Positions 43,943 through 52,273 of a DNA stretch of 64,000 nt are shown here, in pieces. Within the stretch, counting starts at the first letter, position 1; each line of letters begins with the position of its first letter. The notes beneath the pieces are model-generated. The model did not search any database and was not told where the DNA came from. It saw only the letters and a program-made list of their open reading frames with translations. The position numbers and the translations under genes were made by a program. This stretch comes from CAWKOH01 sp963851245 (lineage in GTDB: Bacteria; Actinomycetota; Acidimicrobiia; Acidimicrobiales; Palsa-688): the NCBI GenBank assembly GCA_963851245.1, contig CAWKOH010000005.1, positions 124,001 to 188,000 of the forward strand. The letters run 5' to 3'.

Positions 43943-44689
43943 TCAGCTGGCGGTCAACCCGTTGTCGAGCGTGTAAATGGCACCGGTCACCGAGCGGGCG
44001 TCTTCTGAGGCCAGGAACGCGAACAAGGCGGCGATCTCATCCGGTTCGGCCAATCCCCGCAGCCCGGCCATCCGGGTGGCGAGGTCTGCGTCCATGTCGC
44101 CGGGGAAGGTCGTTGAGGTGGCGATATTCGTGTTCGTCCCCGCCGGCGCGATGGCGTTCACCCGCAGGGACGTCTTGAGGAACTCGACGGCGAGGGATCG
44201 AGTGAGCTGGATGACGCCACCTTTGCTCATGCAGTATGCGGCCGAGTAAGGCACTCCTTGCAGTCCTGCGTTGGAAGCAATGTTCACGATGTTCCCGCCG
44301 GTCTGGAGGAGGTGCGGTATGGCGGCCTGGGCAAGGAAGAAGTAGGCGTCGAGATTGACGGCCATGACCCGGCGGTACTGCTCCCTGGTCATCTTCGGTG
44401 TGTGCTCGGCCAGATAGATCCCGGCGACGTTCCCCAGAATATCCAGGCGGCCCAACTCTTCCACGCATTGGGAGACAGCCGCGCCGCAGGCGTCGGGGTC
44501 GCCCAGATCGGCTTCGTGCAACCGGATGGATCCAGCCGCCAGGCTCCGTATCTCATCGAGTCGGTCCCTGTCGATATCGACTCCGAGCACCGACGCGCCC
44601 TGAGCGGCTAATCGGAGGGCGACGGCGCGACCGATGCCCGAACCGGCTCCGGTTATGAGAGCCACCTTGTCCTTGAACCTGGTCGACAA
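43943..44689 (-). CDS. Short-chain dehydrogenase/reductase (SDR)
   Basis: 248 residues. VALITGAGSGIGRAVALRLA is the Rossmann motif (TGxxxGIG), NVAGIYLAEH the NAG-like motif, and GNIVNIASNAGLQGVPYSAA with YCMSKGGVIQLTRSL supplies the Ser-Tyr-Lys catalytic set. Classical SDR length. It probably oxidises a hydroxyacyl-CoA or cyclic alcohol in the same pathway as the CoA-transferase and cupin that follow on the same strand (122 bp gap). Confidence 0.9.
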   Translation of the reverse strand: MSTRFKDKVALITGAGSGIGRAVALRLAAQGASVLGVDIDRDRLDEIRSLAAGSIRLHEADLGDPDACGAAVSQCVEELGRLDILGNVAGIYLAEHTPKMTREQYRRVMAVNLDAYFFLAQAAIPHLLQTGGNIVNIASNAGLQGVPYSAAYCMSKGGVIQLTRSLAVEFLKTSLRVNAIAPAGTNTNIATSTTFPGDMDADLATRMAGLRGLAEPDEIAALFAFLASEDARSVTGAIYTLDNGLTAS

Positions 44690-44724
44690 ACCTCACCTTC
44701 CTCGATCGTGACCGACAGTCTGGT

Positions 44725-44817
44725 CAGAGCGGCGGGTGCGTCGTAGGCGCCGGGGGCTACCACTACCGCCTCGCCTGCGAGCAGTTCCCGTAAAACGGCG
44801 GGTCCCCGACGGCGCCT
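44725..44817 (-). pseudogene. N-terminal remnant resembling isocitrate lyase/PEP mutase family
   Basis: A 31-codon stretch translated leftward reads GPAVLRELLAGEAVVVAPGA and then YDAPAAL, which strongly recalls the start of isocitrate-lyase/phosphonomutase family proteins (LR-LL-xxx-VVAPGAYDAL). It opens after a TAG with no start codon and diverges after about residue 31. I read it as a decayed fragment, but the match is only about 20 residues. Confidence 0.3.
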
Positions 44818-44869
44818 CTAGAAGCCCGGCCATGACGGCACATTAGTGCTCGGGCAGCCGACGGCCCGT

Positions 44870-45544
44870 CTAACCTCCGGGCGGACGCGCAAAGCGAAAG
44901 AGAACCTTGTCGTGGCTGTAGTAGTCGAGCCAGTCGAGCAGGTCGTGTTGGTCCTCGTGCCTGGGCCGGTGGGCGGAGACGGGGACGAACCGTAGCTGCA
45001 GGCGGCCGACGGAGACCTCGAAGCCGGCGCTTTCGAAGGCTTGGGCCACTTCGTCAAGGTCATACAGCCGTGGCAGTTTCAGTTCGCCGGCATTGGCGCG
45101 ATACCACGAAGTCATGAGCCGGCTCCCGGCGTGCACTCCCATGGCGGCAAAGTAGGGCGCACCCGCGTTCAGAGCCGAGAACATTGTGGCGGCATGGTCT
45201 GCCAGGTCCGGCAGGAGGTAAAGGACCTCGTGGCTGAAAGCCACATCGAATTTCCCCCAGCTGGCGGAAACGGCCGACGCAGTCTCGAAGATGAGCGGCC
45301 GGCCACCGGCGAGCCGGCGGGCGTCGTCGATGGCGTCGGAGGCGGGATCGTATCCGTAACCCTCGGCGATCCCGGCCTGGTCGACGAGCATCCGAAGGAA
45401 TCCGCCCTGGTTGCATCCTGCATCAAGCACCCGCCGTCCGGCCAGATCGACGTCGATCGTGTCGATCATCGCTCGCCACAGGAAGCTGTGCTCGTCTTGC
45501 ATGGCTCCATCCTCGGCCGCCCCCCGCCAGTATCCCTTCTGCAC
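44870..45544 (-). CDS. Class I SAM-dependent methyltransferase
   Basis: 224 residues. Motif I is GRRVLDAGCNQGGFLRMLVD (a GxGxG-type loop with DAGCNQG), followed by GYGYDPASDAIDDARRLAGG, FDVAFSHEVLYLLPDLADHA and a C-terminal strand VSVGRLQLRFVPV. It resembles small-molecule O- or N-methyltransferases. The N-terminal MQKGYWRGAAEDGAMQDEHS could bind the substrate. It lies between remnants on both sides. The substrate is unknown. Confidence 0.85.
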   Translation of the reverse strand: MQKGYWRGAAEDGAMQDEHSFLWRAMIDTIDVDLAGRRVLDAGCNQGGFLRMLVDQAGIAEGYGYDPASDAIDDARRLAGGRPLIFETASAVSASWGKFDVAFSHEVLYLLPDLADHAATMFSALNAGAPYFAAMGVHAGSRLMTSWYRANAGELKLPRLYDLDEVAQAFESAGFEVSVGRLQLRFVPVSAHRPRHEDQHDLLDWLDYYSHDKVLFRFARPPGG

Positions 45545-45615
45545 GAGTAATCACCCTAGGCCTGCGCAGGTCGGGCCGGGGAATCGCCCTGCTGGGGCGA
45601 TTCGCGGCAGGTTGA

Positions 45616-45786
45616 CTAGCCCTGCTTGAGCCGGCCCCGGAGGGCTGCGAAACAGAGCGTCATGCTCACGAGAGCGACAATGGCGAAGGCCAGGCTCCAC
45701 AGCGCCGCCCGCAGGATGAAGGCCAACCCCCCGGCTGGCCCCGCATGGAAGCGGACGCCCAGAAGAAAGCCCAGGATGAGAGACCA
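45616..45786 (-). pseudogene. ABC-2-type permease C-terminal remnant
   Basis: An open stretch of 56 codons read leftward gives LILGFLLGVRFHAGPAGGLA and LWSLAFAIVALVSMTLC, ending RGRLKQG before a TAG at 45616. The GFLLGVRFHAG segment resembles the membrane-embedded region of DrrB-type ABC-2 permeases. There is no initiation codon in frame upstream and no ATPase gene nearby. It is probably a remnant; the family match is tentative. Confidence 0.3.
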
Positions 45787-45848
45787 CTACGGCGTTGTCG
45801 CCGATCTGCGCTACTGATCGACGACGCGGCGGCGCACCTCGGTAGGGA

Positions 45849-48461
45849 TTACGGGGCCTTGGTCGTCAGGTGGATCGGCTGGTTGGCTGACGACTGGCCG
45901 ATGTCGATGGAATACAGCCCGGGGACGGTACGGAAGCCCCCGTTCAGGTACGCCTGGAAGGCGGAAGCGGGCAAGGCAAGTTGGACCCGGCTCGACTGCT
46001 GCGGCGCCAGCGGAACAGCGTCGAAAGCGCGAAGTTGCTCAGGAGGCTCCCCAGCACCATCTGGGTAACGCACGTACGCCTGGATGACAGCGGTGCCGAC
46101 GCGCCGGCCCGGGTTGGTGACCGTCAGCTCCACGACGGCCTCGTGTCGCTGCGTGTGGACAGTGGCGTTGGAGAGGCTGAATGAGGTGTAGCTGAGCCCA
46201 TAGCCGAAGGGGAAGAGAGGCGTGACTCCGTGGTCCTGGTACCAGCGGTAGCCGATCTCGAGACCTTCGCTGTAGTTCACGGTGCCATCGACGCCCGGGA
46301 ATTGGGCGGGTGTACCGACGGGGCTGGGGTTCGACACGGCCGGAAAGGTCACCGGGAGATGACCCGAAGGATCCACTCGGCCTTCGAGCACCGCGGCGGT
46401 TGCGGTGCCGTCCTCCTGACCGGGGTACCAGGCCTCCAGGACGGCGGCGACACTGTCGATCCACGGCATGAGGACGGCTCCCCCCGTGTTGAGCACCACT
46501 ACCGTCCTCGGGTTGGCGGCGGCCACCGCCGAAATCAGCGCGTCGGCGTCCCCGGGCAGGGAGAGGCTGGGCCGATCGACACTCTCGGTTTGGGAGACGC
46601 CGGCGAAGACCACTGCCACGGAGGCTCGCCGGGCCGCGCTAACGGCGGCGGCTATCTCACGCGATACGTCGGCGAAGCCCAGCTGCGGGGAAAGCTGGCC
46701 TCTCACCATCAGCCATCGGACGTTCAGGCGGTAGTGCCGGCCAGCCACGAGGGTGAAGGTGGTGGACCACAGGGAGCGTCCGTGCGTGCCGGGGCTGGAG
46801 ATGAGGGGGCGCCCATCGAGGTACAGCCAGGTGTCTCCGTTCTGCTCGATGGACAACTGGTAGGTGCCGGTGCGAGGGACTCTGAGAACCGAGGACCACG
46901 TTGCCCAGCCTGGCCCTGTTCCCGGGCTGGACGCCGTGGCCGCCGCTGGGGTGGTGGGGGCCAGGCGCAGGTCCCGCTTCCCTCCTCCGGCCCCGCCCGC
47001 GGTCGGTGTGCTGGGGAGGGGAGTCTGCGAGGGTAGGGGCCCCCCACTGATGAGGTCCTGGGCCGGGATGGGCGGGAGCGTCAATCGGGGCGAGTCCGCG
47101 GGCACGTATCTCACCTGAACACGGCGTCCGAGCGTGGCTTCCAGAGCACTGATCGGGGTGCTGACCGTGGTGGCCCTAACCTGGGAGCTGCCCCGGCCGC
47201 TGGTCGTCGCCTGGGCACCGGCGTCGGACCCTATGACCGCGACTGATCGGACGTCAGACGACAAGGGGAGGATTCCGCCTCGGTCCTTGAGAAGCACCAT
47301 CGAGCTTTCGGCTGCCGAAAGGGCCACGGCGCTGTGGCCGGCTGACGTGGCCTTGGCGTGGATGGTCGTGGGCAGGGGCTGGGCGATGAGACCGTAGGCG
47401 AACATGGCCTGCAAGACGGACGCAACGGCGGAATCGAGATTGGCGATCGGAATAACCCCGGTGCTCACCAGCCGCGTGAGAGTCGGAGCACTCGCCGGTT
47501 TCAGGAGATCAAGGCCGGACTGGAAGGCGGCCGAAGCATTGGGCACGGCGGCCAGGTCGGACCGCAGGAATCCCTCAAAGCCCCAGGCCCGCAACTGGGC
47601 CGAAAGGGCCGGATCGGAGCAGGTGTTCATTCCATTAACGGACCCGTAGGAGCACATGACGGAGGCCACGTGGCCCTGCTGGACCGCCGCTGCGAACGGA
47701 GCGTCGTAGATCTCCTCGAGGGCCCGTTCGGAGACGTCCTGATTCAACCGGACCCGATCCGTCTCCTGGGTATAGGCCGTGAAATGCTTCGCTTGAGCCA
47801 TAACGCCCTGTGACTGGATGCCTTTGATGTTGGCTGTGCCCATTACCCCGGTCAGGTACGGATCCTCGCCGTAGGCTTCGAATGTCCGGCCGCTCTGAGG
47901 TACTCGGGCCAAATTCAACTCGGGACCCTGAACCACGTCGAGGCCCTTGGTGCGCGCTTCGGCGCCTTCCACCTGTCCAGTGGAGAAGGCGACGGCGGGA
48001 TTGAAACTGGCGGCCAGACCGATAGCGGCCGGCAGCTGAGTAACCCCGGTCGCTCCGCCGGCGATCCCGTTGGGACCGTCGGTCAGCGTCAGCGGTGGGA
48101 TACATAGCGACGGGATGCCCGAGTTGATGTTCTCGTAGGGTGGCTCTTCGGCGAGAACGACGAAGTCGACCTTCTGACGCAGGGTCATCCGCTTGACGAC
48201 CTCCGCCGCCAGAGCGGCCGGCGACTTGGTATGGGATCGGGAGGCCGCCACCCACGGGCAGGCTTTGGCGCGGGCCAGTCGGGGGCTCACAGTCCGGGGC
48301 GCCGGCCCGGCGGTTACGAAGAAGCCGCTGGTGAGCAGGAGAAAGACGAGCGGGATGGCGGCGAAGGTGACGATGGGCCGATACCGGCCGGTCGAATGCC
48401 CTCTCCCCTGGGAACCCACGAGGCCGGAGCATAGGCCGACGTCGGGGCGATTCCTGTTCAC
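45849..48461 (-). CDS. Glycoside hydrolase family 3 with PA14-like insert and membrane anchor
   Basis: 870 residues. The N-terminus has a hydrophobic stretch (about residues 28-52, PIVTFAAIPLVFLLLTSGFF) after a basic leader, which reads as an uncleaved anchor or signal. The GH3 N-terminal barrel follows: RMTLRQKVDFVVLAEEPP, GRTFEAYGEDPYLTGVMG, VMCSYGSVNGMN and FEGFLRSDLAA, where the nucleophile Asp sits in SDL rather than the common SDW. The C-terminal GH3 domain (SMVLLKDRGGILPLSSDVRS) is interrupted by a Pro/Thr linker and a PA14-like module (GTYQLSIEQNGDTWLYLDGR), then ends with an Fn3-like domain (PLFPFGYGLSYTSFSLSN). A beta-glucosidase or xylosidase-type activity outside the membrane is likely. 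Confidence 0.9.
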   Translation of the reverse strand: MNRNRPDVGLCSGLVGSQGRGHSTGRYRPIVTFAAIPLVFLLLTSGFFVTAGPAPRTVSPRLARAKACPWVAASRSHTKSPAALAAEVVKRMTLRQKVDFVVLAEEPPYENINSGIPSLCIPPLTLTDGPNGIAGGATGVTQLPAAIGLAASFNPAVAFSTGQVEGAEARTKGLDVVQGPELNLARVPQSGRTFEAYGEDPYLTGVMGTANIKGIQSQGVMAQAKHFTAYTQETDRVRLNQDVSERALEEIYDAPFAAAVQQGHVASVMCSYGSVNGMNTCSDPALSAQLRAWGFEGFLRSDLAAVPNASAAFQSGLDLLKPASAPTLTRLVSTGVIPIANLDSAVASVLQAMFAYGLIAQPLPTTIHAKATSAGHSAVALSAAESSMVLLKDRGGILPLSSDVRSVAVIGSDAGAQATTSGRGSSQVRATTVSTPISALEATLGRRVQVRYVPADSPRLTLPPIPAQDLISGGPLPSQTPLPSTPTAGGAGGGKRDLRLAPTTPAAATASSPGTGPGWATWSSVLRVPRTGTYQLSIEQNGDTWLYLDGRPLISSPGTHGRSLWSTTFTLVAGRHYRLNVRWLMVRGQLSPQLGFADVSREIAAAVSAARRASVAVVFAGVSQTESVDRPSLSLPGDADALISAVAAANPRTVVVLNTGGAVLMPWIDSVAAVLEAWYPGQEDGTATAAVLEGRVDPSGHLPVTFPAVSNPSPVGTPAQFPGVDGTVNYSEGLEIGYRWYQDHGVTPLFPFGYGLSYTSFSLSNATVHTQRHEAVVELTVTNPGRRVGTAVIQAYVRYPDGAGEPPEQLRAFDAVPLAPQQSSRVQLALPASAFQAYLNGGFRTVPGLYSIDIGQSSANQPIHLTTKAP

Positions 48462-48543
48462 CTACTGGCTTTTCGGGCAGCCCCTTCAACCCGGGAGGAG
48501 CCCTTCTGTCCTTTTGCCGCTCGGTGCGCAAGAGTTCGGTGCT

Positions 48544-49086
48544 ATGGCGCGCCTAGAACCGCATGTGAGAGTTCTCTACCTCCTCCGACACGCCAAGTCC
48601 AGCTGGGATGTCCCGGCGCTCGACGACCACGACCGCCCACTGTCAGCCCGCGGTATGAAAGCCGCTCGGGTGGTCGCCTCGGAGATCGCCCGCCAACGGA
48701 TCAGCGTGGACCTGGTCTTGTGTTCCAGTGCCGCTCGAGCTCGCCAGACCCTCGAGGTTATAGTCCCCGCCCTGGCCGAGCCGCTCGACATTCGCATCGA
48801 TCCGGAGCTCTACGCGGCCGGCGCCGGCGATCTGCTGGGACGCCTCCGAGGCCTGGACGAGGAGACTCGTACGGTGCTCGTTGTAGGCCACAACCCCGCT
48901 CTGGAGGAGCTGACCGAGCAGCTCGCCGGCGACGGCGAGCCGCAGGCGCTGGAGCAACTCCGTCGTAAGTTTCCGACGGGGGCGCTCGCCACCCTCACGA
49001 CCGGGCGATCCTGGGGAGACCTCGGGCCAGGAGCCGCGTACCTCGAGTCGCTTTTCCTGCCCCGTCCCCGCCAACCGCCGAACTGA
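48544..49086 (+). CDS. sixA: SixA-type phosphohistidine phosphatase
   Basis: 180 residues from ATG 48544. The RHG-type motif reads LYLLRHAKSSWDVPALDDHD, typical of SixA proteins (RHAKS), with RPLSARGMKAARVVASEI, LVLCSSAARARQTLEV and VLVVGHNPALEELTEQL holding the second catalytic His. Phosphohistidine dephosphorylation is the known role of SixA. It has no two-component genes nearby. The symbol is assigned from the family, not from a proven orthologue. Confidence 0.82.
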   Translation: MARLEPHVRVLYLLRHAKSSWDVPALDDHDRPLSARGMKAARVVASEIARQRISVDLVLCSSAARARQTLEVIVPALAEPLDIRIDPELYAAGAGDLLGRLRGLDEETRTVLVVGHNPALEELTEQLAGDGEPQALEQLRRKFPTGALATLTTGRSWGDLGPGAAYLESLFLPRPRQPPN

Positions 49087-49147
49087 TGACTATGTCAGCG
49101 GGTTACCATGGCGGCCCTTCGCGGGCTGCAGTGTGATGTCAGGCGGG

Positions 49148-49300
49148 TCAGTCGCAACACGAGTCGCGCCAACCGCAGGACTCGCACCTGAAGTGAGCGT
49201 GCTCAGGCCGGAGGCGACCGCCGCAGTGTGGACATTCAGCGAAAGTGCCGAGGGGCGATCGGATGCACGAAGGCCGTGTTCTTTCGGTGTCGTCCGCCAC
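49148..49300 (-). CDS. Small zinc-ribbon protein
   Basis: Read leftward from GTG 49300 (or GTG 49324) this 50-58 residue frame ends AECPHCGGRLRPEHAHF then RCESCGWRDSCCD. The two CxxC pairs spaced by 14 residues are a classical zinc ribbon, and a similar C-terminal pattern occurs in many small actinobacterial proteins. The ribosome-binding site is weak for either start. It is shorter than usual gene-calling cut-offs. No function is known. Confidence 0.6.
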   Translation of the reverse strand: MADDTERTRPSCIRSPLGTFAECPHCGGRLRPEHAHFRCESCGWRDSCCD

Positions 49301-49369
49301 TCCGAGGAACCTAGGACAGAGCACGGCGAATTAGGTGGACCTCCTTGTCCACGCAGCGGCCTGCGACTT

Positions 49370-49732
49370 TCAGGCCAGCGGTGACCATTCAGTGGTCCGC
49401 AGGAGCCGGCTCGTCCATTGGTCCCTGACTCCGAGGGCGTCGTGCATCCAGGAGCCCGGCGCCTTGAGCTGGGCTGGTACAACGTTGGTGAAAAGGCGCA
49501 GCAGGGCCTGCTGGTCGGCGACGCGCTGCCATAAGACGATCTCGCGCCGGCGTCCGGTCCCGAACGCCGGCTGGAAAGCCGCCACCATCTGAACAAGGGG
49601 GTTCGGGCGACGGAGGCTCGGGGCATACTGCTCACCGGCCCTGGCGATGTAATCGTGAACCATCCCCTCGTGGGGATTGGCGGTGTCCTCCATGTAGAGC
49701 ACCAGGTCGTGCGTCACCGGGTCGACCGGCAC
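49370..49732 (-). CDS. Conserved hypothetical protein, possibly dimeric alpha/beta-barrel
   Basis: 120 residues from GTG 49732. It opens PVDPVTHDLVLYMEDTANPH, then EGMVHDYIARAGEQYAPS, FQPAFGTGRRREIVLWQRVA and ends ALGVRDQWTSRLLRTTEW. The strand-helix-helix-strand order and late RREIVLWQRV resemble NIPSNAP or EthD-type ferredoxin-like barrels, but I could not assign a family. It is divergent from a MarR-like remnant. Confidence 0.55.
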   Translation of the reverse strand: MPVDPVTHDLVLYMEDTANPHEGMVHDYIARAGEQYAPSLRRPNPLVQMVAAFQPAFGTGRRREIVLWQRVADQQALLRLFTNVVPAQLKAPGSWMHDALGVRDQWTSRLLRTTEWSPLA

Positions 49733-49903
49733 CGATGCGAGTGCCGAGCCGCCGCGCTCACGTTCGACCGGCGCCTGCGTCGAGGCGTGACGGAGAGCGA
49801 GGTGGGACAGCTACGGAGCCTCCTCGATCGGCTGGCCAGCAACGTTGAGTCCGGCCTTGATGACCTACCCCCCTGGGGCGGCCTGGTGGAATCCCGGCAG
49901 TGA
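49730..49903 (+). pseudogene. C-terminal remnant resembling a MarR-family regulator
   Basis: The stretch AAALTFDRRLRRGVTESEV then GQLRSLLDRLASNV looks like the last dimerisation helices of MarR regulators, where the pattern is (x)LRRGLT-x-x-E-x-x-x-LRSLLDRLA-x-N. The DNA-binding part is absent and the upstream DNA is antisense to the neighbouring gene. It reads as a degraded fragment. Without homologues this stays a tentative call. Confidence 0.4.
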
Positions 49904-49913
49904 GGGATTGCCT

Positions 49914-50903
49914 CTACTGCGGTTCCCCGATCGGTGCCATGCCTGTCATGTCGAAAAACAGCTGCCGGAAGGACTCGTCGAATCGATGCCGGCACGGCCC
50001 GGTTATCGAGCGACGCCGGGCGGGGTCGGCCAGCGCTCCGGCCGGACTGCCGGGAACGGGTCGTACCTCCAAGCGCCCCTCTCGCCCGGACCACCGGGCC
50101 GTATCTCCCACCCACTGCTGCACCGTAGTCACGTCGTCCCCGCACCAATTGGTTATGCAGGCGGTCGTGGACGCGGCGTCGAGAAGGGGCTCCAACATCC
50201 ACTTCATGTCCTCTATGTGGATCGGTGAATGCGGTGTCGGATCCGAGGGGGCGACCATGGTACGCCCACCCATCACGGCGTCGATGTGCATGGCCGGGAA
50301 AGTGCCCGGAAGGCCGGTCAATGTGTTCAGCCGGCAGATCACCAGCGGCAGTTCGAAGGCCCGCCCGCAAAAGCGGGCCACGCTCTCCACGCCGAGCTTG
50401 CAGGCCGGGCTGGTCGGCGCGTAAGCGGTGGCGCCCCGTCCGATCGGATCCGTCTCCTTATAGGCCCACCAGGGGTCATCGTTGCCGGTATAGACCCCCA
50501 TGCCCGACATCACCAGTCCGGCCTTGGCTCGACGGCAGTGCTGTAGCAGCAGTCCCGCCCCTTCCACGTTGGCCCGCATGGCCGACTCGAGGTGAGCCAG
50601 GTCGGCGCGCAGCCAAGCCAGATGGAGCACGTAGCTGAAGTGCCCGGGAAGCTCCTCGAACCGGCCCTCGGCCAGGTCAACTCGCCGGACCGTTACGCCG
50701 GCCGCTTCTAGAGCTTGGCGCCCGGCCAAGGAACGGGACGGTGGTGGAGTGGCGACGGCGTGATACGTCTCCCGCTCCCGAGTAGCCGGGTCGCCGAAGC
50801 GTGCGAGTCCCCACACTTCGTTGTCTTTGGCCAGGTGAATTGCCAGCTGTTGCCCGATCGTCCCGGTCACGCCGGTGACGAGTATGCGCTCATCCGAGAT
50901 CAC
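49914..50903 (-). CDS. NAD-dependent epimerase/dehydratase (extended SDR)
   Basis: 329 residues from GTG 50903, overlapping the sulfotransferase stop by 4 bp (GTGA). The Rossmann motif RILVTGVTGTIGQQLAIHLA is followed by YVLHLAWLRADLAHLE and VMSGMGVYTGNDDPWWAYKE. The usual YxxxK appears modified as APTSPACKLGVESVARFCGR, which keeps the lysine but not an obvious tyrosine. NTLTGLPGTFPAMHID fits the substrate loop. It is coupled to the sulfotransferase, so the two may act on a common hydroxylated or sugar substrate. Confidence 0.8.
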   Translation of the reverse strand: MISDERILVTGVTGTIGQQLAIHLAKDNEVWGLARFGDPATRERETYHAVATPPPSRSLAGRQALEAAGVTVRRVDLAEGRFEELPGHFSYVLHLAWLRADLAHLESAMRANVEGAGLLLQHCRRAKAGLVMSGMGVYTGNDDPWWAYKETDPIGRGATAYAPTSPACKLGVESVARFCGRAFELPLVICRLNTLTGLPGTFPAMHIDAVMGGRTMVAPSDPTPHSPIHIEDMKWMLEPLLDAASTTACITNWCGDDVTTVQQWVGDTARWSGREGRLEVRPVPGSPAGALADPARRRSITGPCRHRFDESFRQLFFDMTGMAPIGEPQ

Positions 50904-52063
50904 CGGAGATCCGGCTCCGCGGCGATGGAGAAGCGGTTGATGTAGAAGGCGAAACGGTCGCGAAGCCGCCCAATGTCCAGCCCGAAGTCCGCGGCGCTGT
51001 ACCGATGCACTCCGTGTTGCGTTCTCGGGTGCGAATCGGTCCACTCCACTACTCGTCGTCGCGAGTCCGCGTCGAAGCCGGCGCCGATGTGCTCACAGAC
51101 CTGTTCGACGGCGAAAAGCGGGTCGTTCATCAGTGCTGCGAAGTGAACGTCGGTATTCCGATCCGCCGGGTACACGCCGAGGTCGCGTGCCGCGATTCCC
51201 CGGTACAGGGCGAGCTCTTCCATTACGACCCACTCACGGCCGAAGCGAACCGGGTCGAACTCCGGGCTATTCGACTGGCGCATGAACCCGGTCAGGCTGA
51301 GGACGGAGGGGATCACGACGGCCGGGTCGCGGTGCGTCCACACGAACAGGGCATCAGGGTATTCCCCGACCAGCGCCGGCATTGAGAGCAGGTGCTTCGG
51401 GTACTTAAGAACCCACCGGCCGGGAACCCTCCACTGGAGATGCTGCAAAGTGCGCATGTGGGCCTCGTAGGCCGGGCGGAAGTCGGCGTCGAGAAGCCAG
51501 TCCCGATAGGTTGGGATGTGGAACGATGCTGTCCACGCCTGGTTGATGAAACTCCAGTCGTTGAGGAGATTGCACTGTTCCGGTCGGCTGGCGGACATCG
51601 GATGCCGGACCATGAGCCCCTCAGGCAGATCATCGATGGCCTTCTGGACCAGCGCGATTCTCGCGTCGTCCTCGAACGTTGACTGGTCCGGAGGTGGAGA
51701 CGGGGCCGACATCTCCCAGAACAGCGGTGCTCGCAGGCCGTCGACACACGCCATAAGAGCGTGCAAGTGGGTGGACCCGGAACGAGGCTGTCCAACAATG
51801 AAGATCGGACGGACCACTTTCTCGTTCTCGATCTCGGGGTGGCTCTTGCGGTCGTCGACCAGTCGTAAGCGTTTGACGAGTACGCCCGTCAGCATTTCGC
51901 GCGCCCGATCGAGCGCCGGTCCCTCGAGCCGGGCGTCGTGGGCGAGCGAGTAGACCAGGACGTCGAGGGGCTCCAGGAAGGGAATGTCCCCGAAGTCGTC
52001 CAGGCCGGTCAGCCCCACCGCTCGCTCGAGGATGTCCTCACGCTCGAGGCTGCGCCCCCTCAT
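50900..52063 (-). CDS. Sulfotransferase family protein (PAPS-type)
   Basis: 387 residues from ATG 52063. The PAPS-binding 5'-phosphosulfate loop is IFIVGQPRSGSTHLHALMAC (P-R-S-G-S/T). A later region, LKYPKHLLSMPALVGEYPD then ALFVWTHRDPAVVIPSVLSL, carries the 3'-phosphate-binding RDP-like segment. Mycobacterial relatives sulfate lipids or phenolic compounds. It is coupled to an epimerase (50903) and faces the TauE/SafE permease gene. The substrate is unknown. Confidence 0.87.
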   Translation of the reverse strand: MRGRSLEREDILERAVGLTGLDDFGDIPFLEPLDVLVYSLAHDARLEGPALDRAREMLTGVLVKRLRLVDDRKSHPEIENEKVVRPIFIVGQPRSGSTHLHALMACVDGLRAPLFWEMSAPSPPPDQSTFEDDARIALVQKAIDDLPEGLMVRHPMSASRPEQCNLLNDWSFINQAWTASFHIPTYRDWLLDADFRPAYEAHMRTLQHLQWRVPGRWVLKYPKHLLSMPALVGEYPDALFVWTHRDPAVVIPSVLSLTGFMRQSNSPEFDPVRFGREWVVMEELALYRGIAARDLGVYPADRNTDVHFAALMNDPLFAVEQVCEHIGAGFDADSRRRVVEWTDSHPRTQHGVHRYSAADFGLDIGRLRDRFAFYINRFSIAAEPDLR

Positions 52064-52273
52064 GGTTGGAGGCTAGCGGCTCACCTACCCGGCACCCGCA
52101 CCAATCCAGGGCGGCCCTGTCTCAGAGGCGAGGGTCGAACACGACGGCGCCTCCTTTTACATCCCTTTACAACCCTCGACGGCTGGATACGACCGTTCAA
52201 GCCGAGCGGTTGCGTCCCCCCGCGAGGCGACTAAAGTCGACTAACTCCATCTCTTTTAGCTGTGCAGGGGGTA

